Below, piece after piece: positions 7,425 through 18,575 of a DNA stretch of 59,752 nucleotides; the first letter of the stretch is position 1, and each line of letters begins with the position of its first letter. The notes beneath the pieces were generated by a model, which saw only the letters and a program-made list of their open reading frames with translations, was not told the DNA's origin and did no database searches. The DNA is from Malikia sp. (lineage in GTDB: Bacteria; Pseudomonadota; Gammaproteobacteria; Burkholderiales; Burkholderiaceae_C): contig NZ_JAQTZS010000015.1 in assembly GCF_028687635.1 (NCBI RefSeq), forward strand, positions 1 to 59,752. Direction: 5' to 3'. Position numbers and translations under genes: made by a program.

Positions 7425-9112
7425 ACGTACTGCGTGCTGAGTTGCGCCAAGCACTCGAACTCAGAAATAATAATACAGCACAGCCTTGGGGAAACCCAAT
7501 GCCTATGCACGAAATGCTGGCCAGCATCAAGCGTGACCTAGGAGGGCAAGCAGACACTAGGCCACCCCAGGATAAGGTGAATGAGTCTCTGCTCCACTAC
7601 CAGAAGACCAAAGAGCTGCCAAGCTTCAACAGTCTGAAGTACGTGTGCTACGGCGTCACGGTACCCGTCGGTATAAACCAGTGGCGTGTCATCGACAATC
7701 AGGCTGTGTTCGACAACCTACTTATGGAAGTACGCAGGTGGGAATCACAAGCTAAACAGTTTAGACGCTGCTACCAAGGCCTGCTCGAGGGCTACCTCAG
7801 TTTCGATCAACAAAGCCAGGCAAGCACCACCACACGGACAAACTGGGCAGGACTGAAGCATTTTTTGTCAACTAACTTGGATCCAGTTCTGCAAGAATCG
7901 AGCGCAAGAGGTGAACCGCCCCCATGGTTAGCAACGCTGGCTATGCACAGGAATCTGCTTGGCGATGACCCCTGCAGTCGCTATGCAGAAGGATTCATGC
8001 GCGATGACATTAATGAATTTAGAGGAGTTTGCGCAACTCTTGGCATCCCCAGCAACTCATGGGTCTGGGAAGATGCACTCATGGCATATGTTCGCACCGT
8101 TTGCAGCAGCAAGGATGATGCATTCAAGAGACGCTTACCCAACCTGCTGGATCTCGTGAACGGCAAGCTAGACATACAATTTCCAAGGCTTTATGCCACC
8201 GAGACAGTTGGACGGGTGTTATACCGCTACTCTGACTGTCAAGAAAAGCCAGAGCACATCACCCTTCGAGATGCTAGCCTGAACTGGATAGGTAACCCTT
8301 GGCTAAAGCGCACCGCCTGGGATGCAGTCGTCAAGAAGGAAGCTGCCCGACAAATGGTAGAAAGTTGGCTAAAATGCCGACTCATCAAGGATTTCTTCGA
8401 ACTTCTGGCAGAAGATGGCGCCGCAGATCTGCGGCGTCTGAACTACTGGCTCAAGTGGGAGCCCCATATCAGCGACATGTGGTTCGTCCTAGGGAATGAT
8501 GCTGCGACTAACCGCAGCACTGCCTTCACAGAACTTCGAAAACTCATGTTAGGTCGTGACCGGATATTGAGAGATAACAATCCATCCAATAACGCTTTTA
8601 TCATGCGAATTGGTCAATTGCTTATCATAGAGTTCGGCATCACTGGAAATGCATGCTACGTATTTGCTACATCCGACTTCATCACGGACTTGGAGAAGAA
8701 ATCATTCTCTATTTATGAGTTAAAGCAACGACTGGGAGCCACGCGGCTTTCACATAGCGGCTCATGGGAGTTCAAGTTTAACCAGACGCTTCGAAGTCTT
8801 ATGCAGACGATCCCACTTGATCGCGGCGACCTAAAATCCACCTCAAGTCCGACCATAAATCAAATAAAAGATCCAATCCAAACATCATCACCTACAGACG
8901 TCGGAGCTCCAAAAAAATTTATCATTTTCTCATTATGCGGGAAATATGGCCTAGAACATGAAGACAACCGATCTCGTGGCGGCGAATTTTGGATTCTCAC
9001 AGGCTCCATTAATCCAAAAGTAAGTTATCCAATACTCGCAAAAAATCTAGATAAATGGGGATTTTCGTTCGTACAAGGAAAAGGTTACTGGACCAAGATG
9101 GATTTCCAATGA
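7403..9112 (+). CDS. zorC: ZorC, EH-signature-domain protein of type I Zorya
   Basis: 569 residues, the usual ZorC length. ZorC is a cytosolic effector that binds DNA and works with ZorD once the ZorAB motor signals. The EH-signature region is seen around residues 410-475: a Glu in LLIIEFGITGNACYVF and a His in RLSHSGSWEFKF, the two residues that name the domain. After a polar linker (about 475-505) a compact C-terminal module of about 65 residues follows, with R-G-G-E-F-W-I-L and a final G-Y-W-T-K. The gene overlaps zorB by 22 bp. Its 3' third is clearly richer in A+T than the rest of the operon. Confidence 0.9.
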   Translation: MPHRQPIDVLRAELRQALELRNNNTAQPWGNPMPMHEMLASIKRDLGGQADTRPPQDKVNESLLHYQKTKELPSFNSLKYVCYGVTVPVGINQWRVIDNQAVFDNLLMEVRRWESQAKQFRRCYQGLLEGYLSFDQQSQASTTTRTNWAGLKHFLSTNLDPVLQESSARGEPPPWLATLAMHRNLLGDDPCSRYAEGFMRDDINEFRGVCATLGIPSNSWVWEDALMAYVRTVCSSKDDAFKRRLPNLLDLVNGKLDIQFPRLYATETVGRVLYRYSDCQEKPEHITLRDASLNWIGNPWLKRTAWDAVVKKEAARQMVESWLKCRLIKDFFELLAEDGAADLRRLNYWLKWEPHISDMWFVLGNDAATNRSTAFTELRKLMLGRDRILRDNNPSNNAFIMRIGQLLIIEFGITGNACYVFATSDFITDLEKKSFSIYELKQRLGATRLSHSGSWEFKFNQTLRSLMQTIPLDRGDLKSTSSPTINQIKDPIQTSSPTDVGAPKKFIIFSLCGKYGLEHEDNRSRGGEFWILTGSINPKVSYPILAKNLDKWGFSFVQGKGYWTKMDFQ

Positions 9113-9156
9113 TTACATCGAACTCAACATCTCTGATTAATAGACAAGCCTGACCG

Positions 9157-12100
9157 ATGCTCGATAAATTTCTCAGAAGAGCAGCGCCAGCACAAGCAAC
9201 TCAGGCACTTTCGATACAAGAGAGTAGCATTAGCCGTGTTATCTTCGATGCCGATGGAGCCCACTACCCTGCTCCGAGCACCCCCGCAACCAACTGGCTT
9301 GATAATCCCTACGAAACAGGCAAACAGGCCGAACTCGGAGCGCGCTTATCGCAGTTGGCACTTGCAGGTCTTGGCGAGTGCCGGACCGGTGAATTCTTCC
9401 TCAGCTGGAACGACCTGTACGCGATGCTGCGCGACCCCGATTTCGGCGCCCATCGCGACGCCCTTCAAATACCGCCTGATACGTTGGCTCGCCCCAGGAT
9501 TGCAAGCCTTGGCGCACTGATAGATGCAAATTTCTCCATTCTGATCGACGGCTGGCTGGATCCGCATGGCAAATCGGTTCAGCCAGCTCCCAAGCTCAAA
9601 GGCCGACTGCTAGTATCCGGGGAAACCGCTGGTTTGCTGCCTGAACAGGTACACCTACTGCTTGCGCAGTTGGAACGGTTTCATGCCACTCCGGTCAGTG
9701 ACCGTACTCAGGTTTTCAAGGAACAGATTTTCGGTCGCATCCGTAAGCTCGCCAGCGCCAGCAGCTGCCCGCTGTCTGACTACGTCGCCCGAACCATAGT
9801 ACTCACCCCTGAGCGACTCAGGCTTGCGATGGAAAAGCGCGTGGTTGGTGACGAGCCTGTCCTAGAGGTGGTTCCTGGATTCGATGAAGCCCCAGCTCAG
9901 TGGCTCAGCCAGTTCGATCGTCTTCCCTTGCAGGACAGATACGATGTACCTGATGGCGCCACGTTGGTCCGCGTCGTCGTCGCGCCGGAAGTCAAGGCCG
10001 TGCTGGCGGAGATCAAGCGCATGCCAGGGCGAAGAGCTTACGGCCCACGCGCTGAGTCCTTCATGCGCAACCCCTTCGCCGTGCTGGGTGAGGCATCAGA
10101 GAATGTCATAGACCCGGCTCAGTTCGAAAAGGCCCGCGACGACGCCGGCATCCGCTTCGAACGTTTCATTCCAAAGGTAGACCGCGGCGAATTCGGCGAA
10201 GTCAAGCGCGTGGGCTTAGAGGCAGAGAGCCTGGGTGAAGATCTCGGAGAATCGAGTCCGATCTGGTTCGCCAACCCGGATGACCTCGCCCGCTTCGCTG
10301 CCAAGCTGGACCGATGCCTTGATGACGAATCGCAATGCGTACGCTGGTCTGGCCGGGAGTTCGAGATCCTCGGTGAGACTCCAGAACACCTGGAACAGCT
10401 GCAGAGCTGGCTGCGCGAATGGACCTACCCCCAGCTCTGGACTGCCGGCGAGGTGATGGACCTGAGCCATTATTCGGAGCGGATCCAGGAAATCGGCATA
10501 GAGAAACCATGCATCACACCGGTCATCGCCCGCAACGACGAGAGTGATAGCTGGTTCGAAGGTAATGTCAGTGTGGGAATCCGAGTCGAAAACGGGATGG
10601 GTGCCGCCCCAACTTTCGTTCCAATCACCTTCGACGAAGTCCCCACCCTGCAGCAAGCCATCAAAGCCGCCGAGTCGGAACGTCGAACACTGGTTCAACT
10701 ACCAGGTCTCCCCACTCCCGTTCCGATCGAAGAAGCAAAAGCCGCCCTGAATGCACTCGCCCAAGTTCGGCAAGAACTCAAGGACAAGACGTTCGAGCCC
10801 GGAGGCAGCAAAGGAAGGGAACGCCCGACAGCCAAGCGGTTGGTCATCAAGTCCAACTTCGAGGCAATGGATTACACCGAGGCTCGTGCCGAGGCACTGA
10901 CCATGCCAGAAGGTGCCCGGCCCGTAATTCCCTCCTCGCTCAGGCCCGAGATCAGTCTCAAGCCTCACCAGGAAGTCGGCATCGCCTGGCTGCAGCATCT
11001 CTGGTTCATGTCGCCACAGCAGTGCCGCGGCACCGTACTGGCCGACGACATGGGACTCGGGAAGACGCTGCAACTGCTGGCCTTCATCACGTCCTGCTTT
11101 GAGCAAGACCCCAATCTGCCACCAGCCCTCGTAGTCGCACCCGTCGCACTGCTCGAGAACTGGCGCAACGAACTCGGCCGCTTCTTCGAACCCGGCACCT
11201 TGCCACTGTTGATGCTCTACGGCGACACACTCAAGTCCCTGCGAGTGAGCAAGCACGAGCTGGACGAGGAACTGAAAGCGCAAGGTATCACACGCCTGCT
11301 CAAGAAAGGCTGGATCGGCGATGCCAGGCTGGTCCTGACCACCTACGAGACGATGCGCGACCTCGAGTTCGCACTGGCCAGCCAGCAGTGGTCGGTCATG
11401 GTCTGCGACGAGGCACAAAAGATCAAGACGCCAGCCGCGATGGTCACCCGTTCGGCCAAGAAGCAGAAAGTCCGGTTCCGCATCGCCTGTACAGGCACAC
11501 CGGTCGAGAACACACTGGCCGACCTCTGGTGCCTGTTTGACTTCGTGCAGCCAGGCATGCTCGGAGCACTGAGCCAGTTCTCCCACACCTACCGTCAGCC
11601 CATCGAAGCCAAGACCGATGAACAGGTTGCTAAGGTGGAAGAACTGCGAGCCCTGATCCAGCCGCAAATACTCCATCGCAAGAAAACCGAAGTCGCCAAG
11701 GATCTACCGACCCCGGTCGAGGACGATGCCTGTAAGCGACTGCCCATGTCGCCATATCAGTTGTGCCTTTACGAGAGCGCACTCAAGACTCTGAAGACAC
11801 AACGAGAGACCAACCCATCCGCACAGCTGCTGGCATTGCTGGCCATCCGCCAGATCTGCTCCGATCCTCACGGGTACACCGAGAAAAATGCACTCGGCCT
11901 GCAAATTGACCGGCTGGTCAATGAATCGCCCAAGATGGGGTGGTTGATGACGCTGCTTAAGCGACTGGCCGCTGATACGGCTGGAGAGCACAAGGTGATC
12001 GTGTTCTGCGAATTCCGTGAGCTACAGCTTCAACTGCAGCGCGTCATCGCCGCCTTCTTCGGCATTGCCGCGAGCATAGTCAACGGAGATACGTCTGCAG

Positions 12101-12462
12101 ATCCACGTGTCCTCTATAACCGCCAACAGTTAATCGATGCGTTCCAGGACAAGCCTGGCTTTAACGTGATCATCCTGTCTCCGCTGGCCGTCGGCTTCGG
12201 CGTCAACATTCAGGCAGCCAACCACGTCGTGCATTTCACCCGAACCTGGAATCCCGCCAAGGAGGACCAGGCCACAGCCCGCGCATACCGTATCGGTCAG
12301 AAGCGCGCGGTGCAGGTCTACTACCCAGGCGTAGTCAGTGACAGATTTCCGAGCTTCGATGTCCGGCTGGATGCGCTGCTTAGCAAAAAGCGCGAGCTGG
12401 CGTCGGACATGCTCAACGGGTGCAGCGACATCAAGGCCGCAGATTTTGCTGATTTCCAATGA
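9157..12462 (+). CDS. zorD: ZorD, SNF2-family helicase/nuclease of type I Zorya
   Basis: 1101 residues. ZorD is the DNA-degrading effector of type I Zorya. The N-terminal 560 residues have no motif I can name. The SNF2 motor follows: Walker A in ADDMGLGKTLQ (about 628-638), a DEAQ box at 751-754, a TGTPVEN motif III, and the helicase-C motif VI in QATARAYRIGQKR (1038-1050). The gene is separated from zorC by 44 bp and the stop is at 12460-12462. The SNF2-type effector and the presence of zorC make this Zorya type I. It appears intact. Confidence 0.95.
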   Translation: MLDKFLRRAAPAQATQALSIQESSISRVIFDADGAHYPAPSTPATNWLDNPYETGKQAELGARLSQLALAGLGECRTGEFFLSWNDLYAMLRDPDFGAHRDALQIPPDTLARPRIASLGALIDANFSILIDGWLDPHGKSVQPAPKLKGRLLVSGETAGLLPEQVHLLLAQLERFHATPVSDRTQVFKEQIFGRIRKLASASSCPLSDYVARTIVLTPERLRLAMEKRVVGDEPVLEVVPGFDEAPAQWLSQFDRLPLQDRYDVPDGATLVRVVVAPEVKAVLAEIKRMPGRRAYGPRAESFMRNPFAVLGEASENVIDPAQFEKARDDAGIRFERFIPKVDRGEFGEVKRVGLEAESLGEDLGESSPIWFANPDDLARFAAKLDRCLDDESQCVRWSGREFEILGETPEHLEQLQSWLREWTYPQLWTAGEVMDLSHYSERIQEIGIEKPCITPVIARNDESDSWFEGNVSVGIRVENGMGAAPTFVPITFDEVPTLQQAIKAAESERRTLVQLPGLPTPVPIEEAKAALNALAQVRQELKDKTFEPGGSKGRERPTAKRLVIKSNFEAMDYTEARAEALTMPEGARPVIPSSLRPEISLKPHQEVGIAWLQHLWFMSPQQCRGTVLADDMGLGKTLQLLAFITSCFEQDPNLPPALVVAPVALLENWRNELGRFFEPGTLPLLMLYGDTLKSLRVSKHELDEELKAQGITRLLKKGWIGDARLVLTTYETMRDLEFALASQQWSVMVCDEAQKIKTPAAMVTRSAKKQKVRFRIACTGTPVENTLADLWCLFDFVQPGMLGALSQFSHTYRQPIEAKTDEQVAKVEELRALIQPQILHRKKTEVAKDLPTPVEDDACKRLPMSPYQLCLYESALKTLKTQRETNPSAQLLALLAIRQICSDPHGYTEKNALGLQIDRLVNESPKMGWLMTLLKRLAADTAGEHKVIVFCEFRELQLQLQRVIAAFFGIAASIVNGDTSADPRVLYNRQQLIDAFQDKPGFNVIILSPLAVGFGVNIQAANHVVHFTRTWNPAKEDQATARAYRIGQKRAVQVYYPGVVSDRFPSFDVRLDALLSKKRELASDMLNGCSDIKAADFADFQ

Positions 12463-12665
12463 ACGCGGATTCAAAACTGAACTTCAACACCCTGCTTTTC
12501 AGTAAACAAGGTGCTGCTGATCTGTCTGCAACTGTGAATTCGGTTGCTCTAATTAAATTATAAATTCCTAAACTATGCACCTAAATTACCCTCGGCAATC
12601 TTATTGAACACAAAGGTTCAAAAACTAAAATCACCCCGCCAAATCAGTCAGAGATTAATTAAATC

Positions 12666-13265
12666 ATGAAATCTATTCAGGCATTCTCTTCCGAAGGACA
12701 GCACTTCACACTATTCGAAAACGGAACATGGAAGATTAACAATACACTACAGCATCAAAAAGAATCGTTTCGCGCTTTCTCTTGGGGCGACTCAATCGAC
12801 AAGGTAAAGGCCTCAGAGGCTGAAGAATTAATTCACGAAAGCGATGACACATTAATCTATAAAACCATTGTGGCGAATTTTGATTGCTTCGCCATATATA
12901 CTTTCATAAAAAATAAATTGGTCATGGGGAGATATTCATTCCAAGAATCACACACGAACGCACAATCATACCTTCATGACTACTGGACTATTAAAAATCT
13001 CTTGATTGAAAAATATGGGGATCCAAAAGAAACGCTAGAATTTTGGAACAATAACCTCTACAAAGAAGATTTAGATGAATGGGGAATGGCAGTATCGTGC
13101 GGGCATGTTGTGTTTTTTGAAATTTGGGACGTCAGCGATACTCACATTGAATTACACCTACATGGGGACAATTACGAATCAAAACTATCTTTAATGTATC
13201 AAAGCCTATCATTAAAGGGCTTGCTAGAACAAAGGCAAAAACAAAACGCTATGGCAGGACTTTAA
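12666..13265 (+). CDS. AT-rich hypothetical protein downstream of zorD
   Basis: 199 residues with no family I can name. It has no signal peptide or membrane helix and appears soluble and acidic. The stretch F-R-A-F-S-W-G-D-S-I-D-K-V-K-A-S-E (about 36-52) resembles an F-x-x-x-WG-x-S-x-x-x-VK-x-x-E motif seen at the start of several uncharacterised small proteins. The coding sequence is strikingly AT-rich in comparison with both zorD and recQ, which suggests separate acquisition from a low-GC donor. It stands 203 bp behind zorD in the same direction with its own AT-rich upstream region, so it is probably not part of the zor transcript. Its role could be defence-related, but that is a guess from position only. 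Confidence 0.7.
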   Translation: MKSIQAFSSEGQHFTLFENGTWKINNTLQHQKESFRAFSWGDSIDKVKASEAEELIHESDDTLIYKTIVANFDCFAIYTFIKNKLVMGRYSFQESHTNAQSYLHDYWTIKNLLIEKYGDPKETLEFWNNNLYKEDLDEWGMAVSCGHVVFFEIWDVSDTHIELHLHGDNYESKLSLMYQSLSLKGLLEQRQKQNAMAGL

Positions 13266-13414
13266 TCTGCTGTTGCTTGGGGCATTTCGCTCGCCAGTGC
13301 GGCTTTGCAGGTACTGGCGTGGGGCGCGCTGACAACAGGCGGCCTCGGCTTGCTCCATCTGAGCAACGGACTAGATCTTGAGCTCGAACAGGGCTTGCAG
13401 GTCAGCTTCCCGCC

Positions 13415-15280
13415 TCAGCCCCTCACCACCCGCAGCACCTCCGCCCCATAGGCCTCGAGCTTCTTCTGCCCCAGGCCCGGAATGCCTTCGAGCTCTGACA
13501 GGCGCTGCGGCTGCTGCTCGGCGATGGCGCGCAGGGTGGCGTCGTTGAAGATGATGTAGGCCGGCAGGTTGTGCTCGCGCGCGACCTGGGCGCGCCAGGC
13601 CTTGAGCGCGGCCAGGGTCTCGCGCGCCGCCAGCGTCAGGTTGGCCTCGGCGGCGACCACGCGCTGGCGCGCCGCGCTGCGGCTGCGCGCGGGCGCCGCG
13701 CTCTGCACCCGCACGAAGACCTGCTCCTCGCCCTTGAGGATGGCGCGCGCCGCCTCGCCCAGGCGCAGGGTGTTGAAATGCTCGGCATCGACCCGGATCG
13801 CCTCGCGCGCGATCAGCTGGCGCGCGATGCTGCGCCACTCGCTCTCGCCCAGGTCGGCGCCGATGCCGAAGGTGCTCAAGCCCGCGTGGCCATGCTGCTC
13901 GACCTTCTCGGTCTTCTTGCCGCGCAGGATGTCGATCAGGTGGCCGGCGCCAAAGGCCGCGCCTCCGGCCTGCTGCACCCGGTAGATGCAGGACAGCAGC
14001 TTGCGCGCGGCCTCGGTCGCGTTCCAGGTCTGCGGCGGATGCAGGCAGTTGTCGCAGTTGCCGCAGGGCTGGGACTTCTCGCCGAAATAGGCCAGCAACC
14101 GCACGCGGCGGCAGTCGGTGGCCTCGGCCAGCGCCAGCAGCGCCTCGAGCTTGCCGCGCAGCACCTGCTTGAATTCCTCCGCCGCCGGGCTCTCGTCGAT
14201 CATGCGGCGCTGGTTGACCACGTCCTGCAGGCCGTAGGCCATCCAGGCATCGGCCGGCTCGCCGTCGCGGCCGGCGCGTCCCGTCTCCTGATAGTAGCCC
14301 TCGATGTTCTTGGGCATGTCCACATGGGCGACGAAGCGCACGTCGGGCTTGTCGATGCCCATGCCGAAGGCCACCGTCGCGACCATGATGAGGCCCTCCT
14401 CGCGCAGGAAGCGGTCCTGGTGCCGCTGACGCGTGGCCGGATCGAGGCCGGCGTGATAGGGCAGCGCGTTGAGGCCGGCGGCGGCGAGCTGGGCCGCGAC
14501 ATCCTCGACCTTGCGGCGCGACTGGCAATAGACCACGCCAGCGTCGTGCCCGCTGGCCCCCATGTGCTCGTTGCGGATGAAGCGCTGCAGCTGCTGCAGG
14601 CTGTCCTTCTTCTCGACGATGGTGTAACGGATGTTGGGCCGGTCGAAGCTGGAGACGAAATGGCGCGCCTGCTCCAGCCGCAGGTGATGCACGATGTCGG
14701 CGCGCGTCAGCGCATCGGCGGTCGCGGTCAGCGCGACGCGCGGCACGTCGGGGAAGCGCTCGTGCAGCGTGGCCAGGCCGCGATAGTCGGGCCGGAAGTC
14801 GTGGCCCCACTGGCTCACGCAATGGGCCTCGTCGATCGCGAACAGGCTCAGCAGGCCGCTCGCGTAGAGCGCCTGCAGCTGCGCCATGAAGCGCGCGGTC
14901 GTCAGGCGTTCGGGCGCGGCGTAGAGCAGCGTGATCTCGCCGCGCTGCAGCTGGCGCTCGATCTCGGCTGCCCGCTCCGGGCTCAGGCTGGAGTTGAGGT
15001 AGGCCGCGCTGACGCCGGCCTCCAGCAGCGCGCCGACCTGATCGTGCATCAGCGCGATCAGCGGCGACACCACGATGGTCACGCCCTGCCCCGCGCGCTG
15101 GCGCAGTATCGCCGGCACCTGGTAGCAAAGCGACTTGCCGCCGCCGGTGGGCATCAGCACCAGCGCGTCGCCGCCAGCGGCCACCTGCTCGACGATATCG
15201 GCCTGCGGGCCACGGAAAGCCGAGTAGCCGAAGACCTCTCGCAGAACGTCCCGCGCGGCCCGGGCGATGTCAGTGTTCAA
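13415..15280 (-). CDS. recQ: ATP-dependent DNA helicase RecQ
   Basis: 621 residues from a TTG start. A 3'-to-5' helicase acting in recombination and stalled-fork repair. Motifs in order: Walker [14 protein letters not shown] box [19 protein letters not shown], helicase-C with [10 protein letters not shown], a four-Cys zinc element (CGNCDNC), the RQC winged helix, and a C-terminal HRDC domain with [12 protein letters not shown] and [10 protein letters not shown]. The TTG at 15278-15280 is chosen because GGAG lies 8 nt before it and it overlaps the stop of the upstream corA-like gene (TTGA), so translation is coupled. An in-frame upstream ATG would extend into corA. Confidence 0.95.
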   Translation of the reverse strand: MNTDIARAARDVLREVFGYSAFRGPQADIVEQVAAGGDALVLMPTGGGKSLCYQVPAILRQRAGQGVTIVVSPLIALMHDQVGALLEAGVSAAYLNSSLSPERAAEIERQLQRGEITLLYAAPERLTTARFMAQLQALYASGLLSLFAIDEAHCVSQWGHDFRPDYRGLATLHERFPDVPRVALTATADALTRADIVHHLRLEQARHFVSSFDRPNIRYTIVEKKDSLQQLQRFIRNEHMGASGHDAGVVYCQSRRKVEDVAAQLAAAGLNALPYHAGLDPATRQRHQDRFLREEGLIMVATVAFGMGIDKPDVRFVAHVDMPKNIEGYYQETGRAGRDGEPADAWMAYGLQDVVNQRRMIDESPAAEEFKQVLRGKLEALLALAEATDCRRVRLLAYFGEKSQPCGNCDNCLHPPQTWNATEAARKLLSCIYRVQQAGGAAFGAGHLIDILRGKKTEKVEQHGHAGLSTFGIGADLGESEWRSIARQLIAREAIRVDAEHFNTLRLGEAARAILKGEEQVFVRVQSAAPARSRSAARQRVVAAEANLTLAARETLAALKAWRAQVAREHNLPAYIIFNDATLRAIAEQQPQRLSELEGIPGLGQKKLEAYGAEVLRVVRG

Positions 15281-16407
15281 GTACGGTGCTCCAGGAAGCG
15301 CTTGCGCCAGAAATAGAAAGCCAGGCTGACGGCGATCACGCCCATCGCGGTCATCGCCCACCAGAAGCCCGCCTGCAGATGCAGCAGCGGGATGAAGTCG
15401 AAATTCATGCCGAAGATGCCCGCGATCAGGTTCAGCGGCAGGAAGATGGCGGTCAGCACCGTCAGGATGCGCATGATCTCGTTGGTGCGGTGGCCCTGGG
15501 CATTGAAATGCATCTGCACCGCGACCTCGGCGCTCTGCTCCAGGCGGCGCACATGGTGGACCACCCGTTCGATATGCTCCAGCACGTCGCGGCTGCGCAC
15601 CCGGAGCAGGTCGAGCTCGCGCTGGCCGCCGCCATTGGGCTGCCAGCTGTTGAGCGCCTCGATCCAGTCCTGGATCGCGCTGCGCTGGTCCTCGCAGATC
15701 TCGTCGAGCTGGTGCAGCGCCAGCCGCGCCTGCAGCAGACTGCTCCAGTTGTTGAAGCGGGACTTCGGGCTCAGCAATTCGGCCTGCCAGTGATCGAGCT
15801 GGCGCGTCAGCTCGCGCCGCAGCTCAAGGTAGCCGTCGACCATCTGGTTGACCAGGCGCAGCATCAGGTCGCCGCTGCTGGTGGGCATGAAGCGCATGGC
15901 CGCGCTGCGTCCCGGCTCGGCGACCTCGGCCTGGCCACTGGCGGTCAGGGCCAGCAGGCGCGCGGCATAGCCGTCGCGCACGGCGCAATCGGCCGGATGC
16001 ACGGTCAGCAGCAAATGGTCGAACAACGCGAACCCGACCGGGCTGGTGTCGATGCGGCGCAGCACCGGCGGGCCGCCACGGCGTGGCACGCGCCCGGGCG
16101 ATTGGCTGGGGGCCTCGGCCTCGGTATCGATGTCGTCACGCCCCTGCGCCAGCCGGCGAAACACCAGCAGGTCGTACTGCGCGGTGTAGTCGTAATGCGA
16201 GGGCAGCTGGTTGTTGAGCAGGTCGGACAAATGCAGGTCGACCAGCGCGCTGCCGCACAGCTGCTGCAGGCAGGCCTGGACCTCGGCCTGCATCGACTCG
16301 AATTCGCGCCGCCCCAGCGCGATCCAGACAAAGCCGTGCTCAGGCAGGACCGCCGGCAGGGCGGCGGATTCACGGATGCTGAGCTCGGCGAGATGGAAGA
16401 CGCGCAT
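15277..16407 (-). CDS. CorA-family divalent metal (Mg/Co/Ni) or zinc transporter
   Basis: 376 residues. Pentameric inner-membrane channel family: a large cytoplasmic alpha/beta funnel at the N-terminus, a long stalk helix (about 200-300), and two C-terminal transmembrane helices. The signature G-M-N motif is present after the first helix as [10 protein letters not shown]. The last helix ends in a basic R-K-R. ATG at 16407 gives the normal start of the funnel domain. It follows hemB by 17 bp and overlaps recQ, so hemB-corA-recQ is likely one operon. Confidence 0.9.
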   Translation of the reverse strand: MRVFHLAELSIRESAALPAVLPEHGFVWIALGRREFESMQAEVQACLQQLCGSALVDLHLSDLLNNQLPSHYDYTAQYDLLVFRRLAQGRDDIDTEAEAPSQSPGRVPRRGGPPVLRRIDTSPVGFALFDHLLLTVHPADCAVRDGYAARLLALTASGQAEVAEPGRSAAMRFMPTSSGDLMLRLVNQMVDGYLELRRELTRQLDHWQAELLSPKSRFNNWSSLLQARLALHQLDEICEDQRSAIQDWIEALNSWQPNGGGQRELDLLRVRSRDVLEHIERVVHHVRRLEQSAEVAVQMHFNAQGHRTNEIMRILTVLTAIFLPLNLIAGIFGMNFDFIPLLHLQAGFWWAMTAMGVIAVSLAFYFWRKRFLEHRT

Positions 16408-16424
16408 GCGGCGAAACGGCCGGG

Positions 16425-17477
<1,053 letters not shown>

Positions 17478-18395
17478 TCAGACCGGGTCTACATGGGTCA
17501 GGACGTTGAGGACAGGGTGGCGCGCCATCACGCGCGCATGCACTTCGTCGGCGATCGCGTGGCCCTCGCGCACGCTGAGGGCGCCATCGATCTCGAGGTG
17601 GACGTCGATCAGGATCATGTCGCCGGTCTTGCGCGTGCGCAGATCATGCACCCCCTGGACGCCAGGCACCGCTCGGATCTCCTGCTCGATCGCGTGGGTC
17701 TCTTCCTCGGAGGCCGCGCGGTCGGTCAGGTCGTGCAGCGCGTCCCAGACGAAATCCCACCCCATCTTGACCACCATCAGGCCGACGACCAGCGCCGCGA
17801 TCGGATCGAGCAGGCCGAAGCCCAGCAGGTTGCCGCCGATGCCGACCGCGACCACCAGCGAGGAAGCGGCGTCCGAGCGCGCATGCCAGGCGTTGGCGAC
17901 CAGCAGGCTGGAGCGCACGCGCTGGGCGACGGCCAGCATGTAGCGGAACAGGCCCTCCTTGGCCACCAGCGTGAACAGCGCCACCCAGAGCGCGATCGGG
18001 TTCACGGAGGCAACTGAAGCGGGCGCCATCAGCTTGGCGCCGGCCGACCACAGCATGCCGACACCGACCGCCAGCAGCAGCGCGCCCACGACCAGCGAGG
18101 CGGCGTTCTCGTAGCGCTGGTGTCCGTAGGGATGATCGGCGTCAGGCGCCTTGCGGCTGTGCTTGAGCGCCAGCAGCACGACGAAATCGGCCGCCAGGTC
18201 GGACAGCGAGTGGATGCCATCGGCCACCAGCGCCTGCGAGGCCGCCATCACGCCGACCACCACCTGCGCCACGGTCAGCACCAGGTTGACCGCGACGCTG
18301 ACCCAGGTGCTGCGCTTGGCGGCGCGCTCGCGCTCCGGGTGCTCCTGGTCCTCATCAAATTCGCGCAAATCCTTCACTTCCATACGACGATCCAT
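17478..18395 (-). CDS. Cation diffusion facilitator (CDF) family transporter
   Basis: 305 residues. Inner-membrane proton/divalent-cation antiporter. Six predicted helices at about 29-220. The first metal-site pattern HSLSDLAADF (about 61-70), the D-H-P-Y-G-H-x-R-Y-E loop typical of CDF proteins, and the second helix pair are present. A cytosolic C-terminal domain follows, with an R-T-R-K-T-G-D sequence and histidines near the end. The N-terminus up to about residue 25 is charged, and an alternative ATG five codons in is possible. Substrate (Zn, Fe, Co or Mn) cannot be decided from the sequence alone. Confidence 0.93.
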   Translation of the reverse strand: MDRRMEVKDLREFDEDQEHPERERAAKRSTWVSVAVNLVLTVAQVVVGVMAASQALVADGIHSLSDLAADFVVLLALKHSRKAPDADHPYGHQRYENAASLVVGALLLAVGVGMLWSAGAKLMAPASVASVNPIALWVALFTLVAKEGLFRYMLAVAQRVRSSLLVANAWHARSDAASSLVVAVGIGGNLLGFGLLDPIAALVVGLMVVKMGWDFVWDALHDLTDRAASEEETHAIEQEIRAVPGVQGVHDLRTRKTGDMILIDVHLEIDGALSVREGHAIADEVHARVMARHPVLNVLTHVDPV

Positions 18396-18575
18396 CTTTC
18401 CTTGTACATGACCGCGCCTATCTTAAGTGGCCCATGTTGCGGCAGCGCCATGAGCGTCTCATTACATTTTTACGTAACTTTTTTACGTCACTTATTGATT
18501 AAAATTGAGCAAGTCCGGGACAGGCATTGAAATTTTCGGCCAGCTTGCTGTTTTATTGTTGCTGAAAACAGCCTC

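Noticed and set aside
13266-13414. Short + strand open stretch between the AT-rich gene and recQ with a hydrophobic reading
   Set aside because: No start codon or SD, it runs into the recQ antisense, and no family is recognisable; treated as intergenic.
13571-15316. Long + strand open frame opposite recQ
   Set aside because: Shadow produced by high-GC third positions; no family features.
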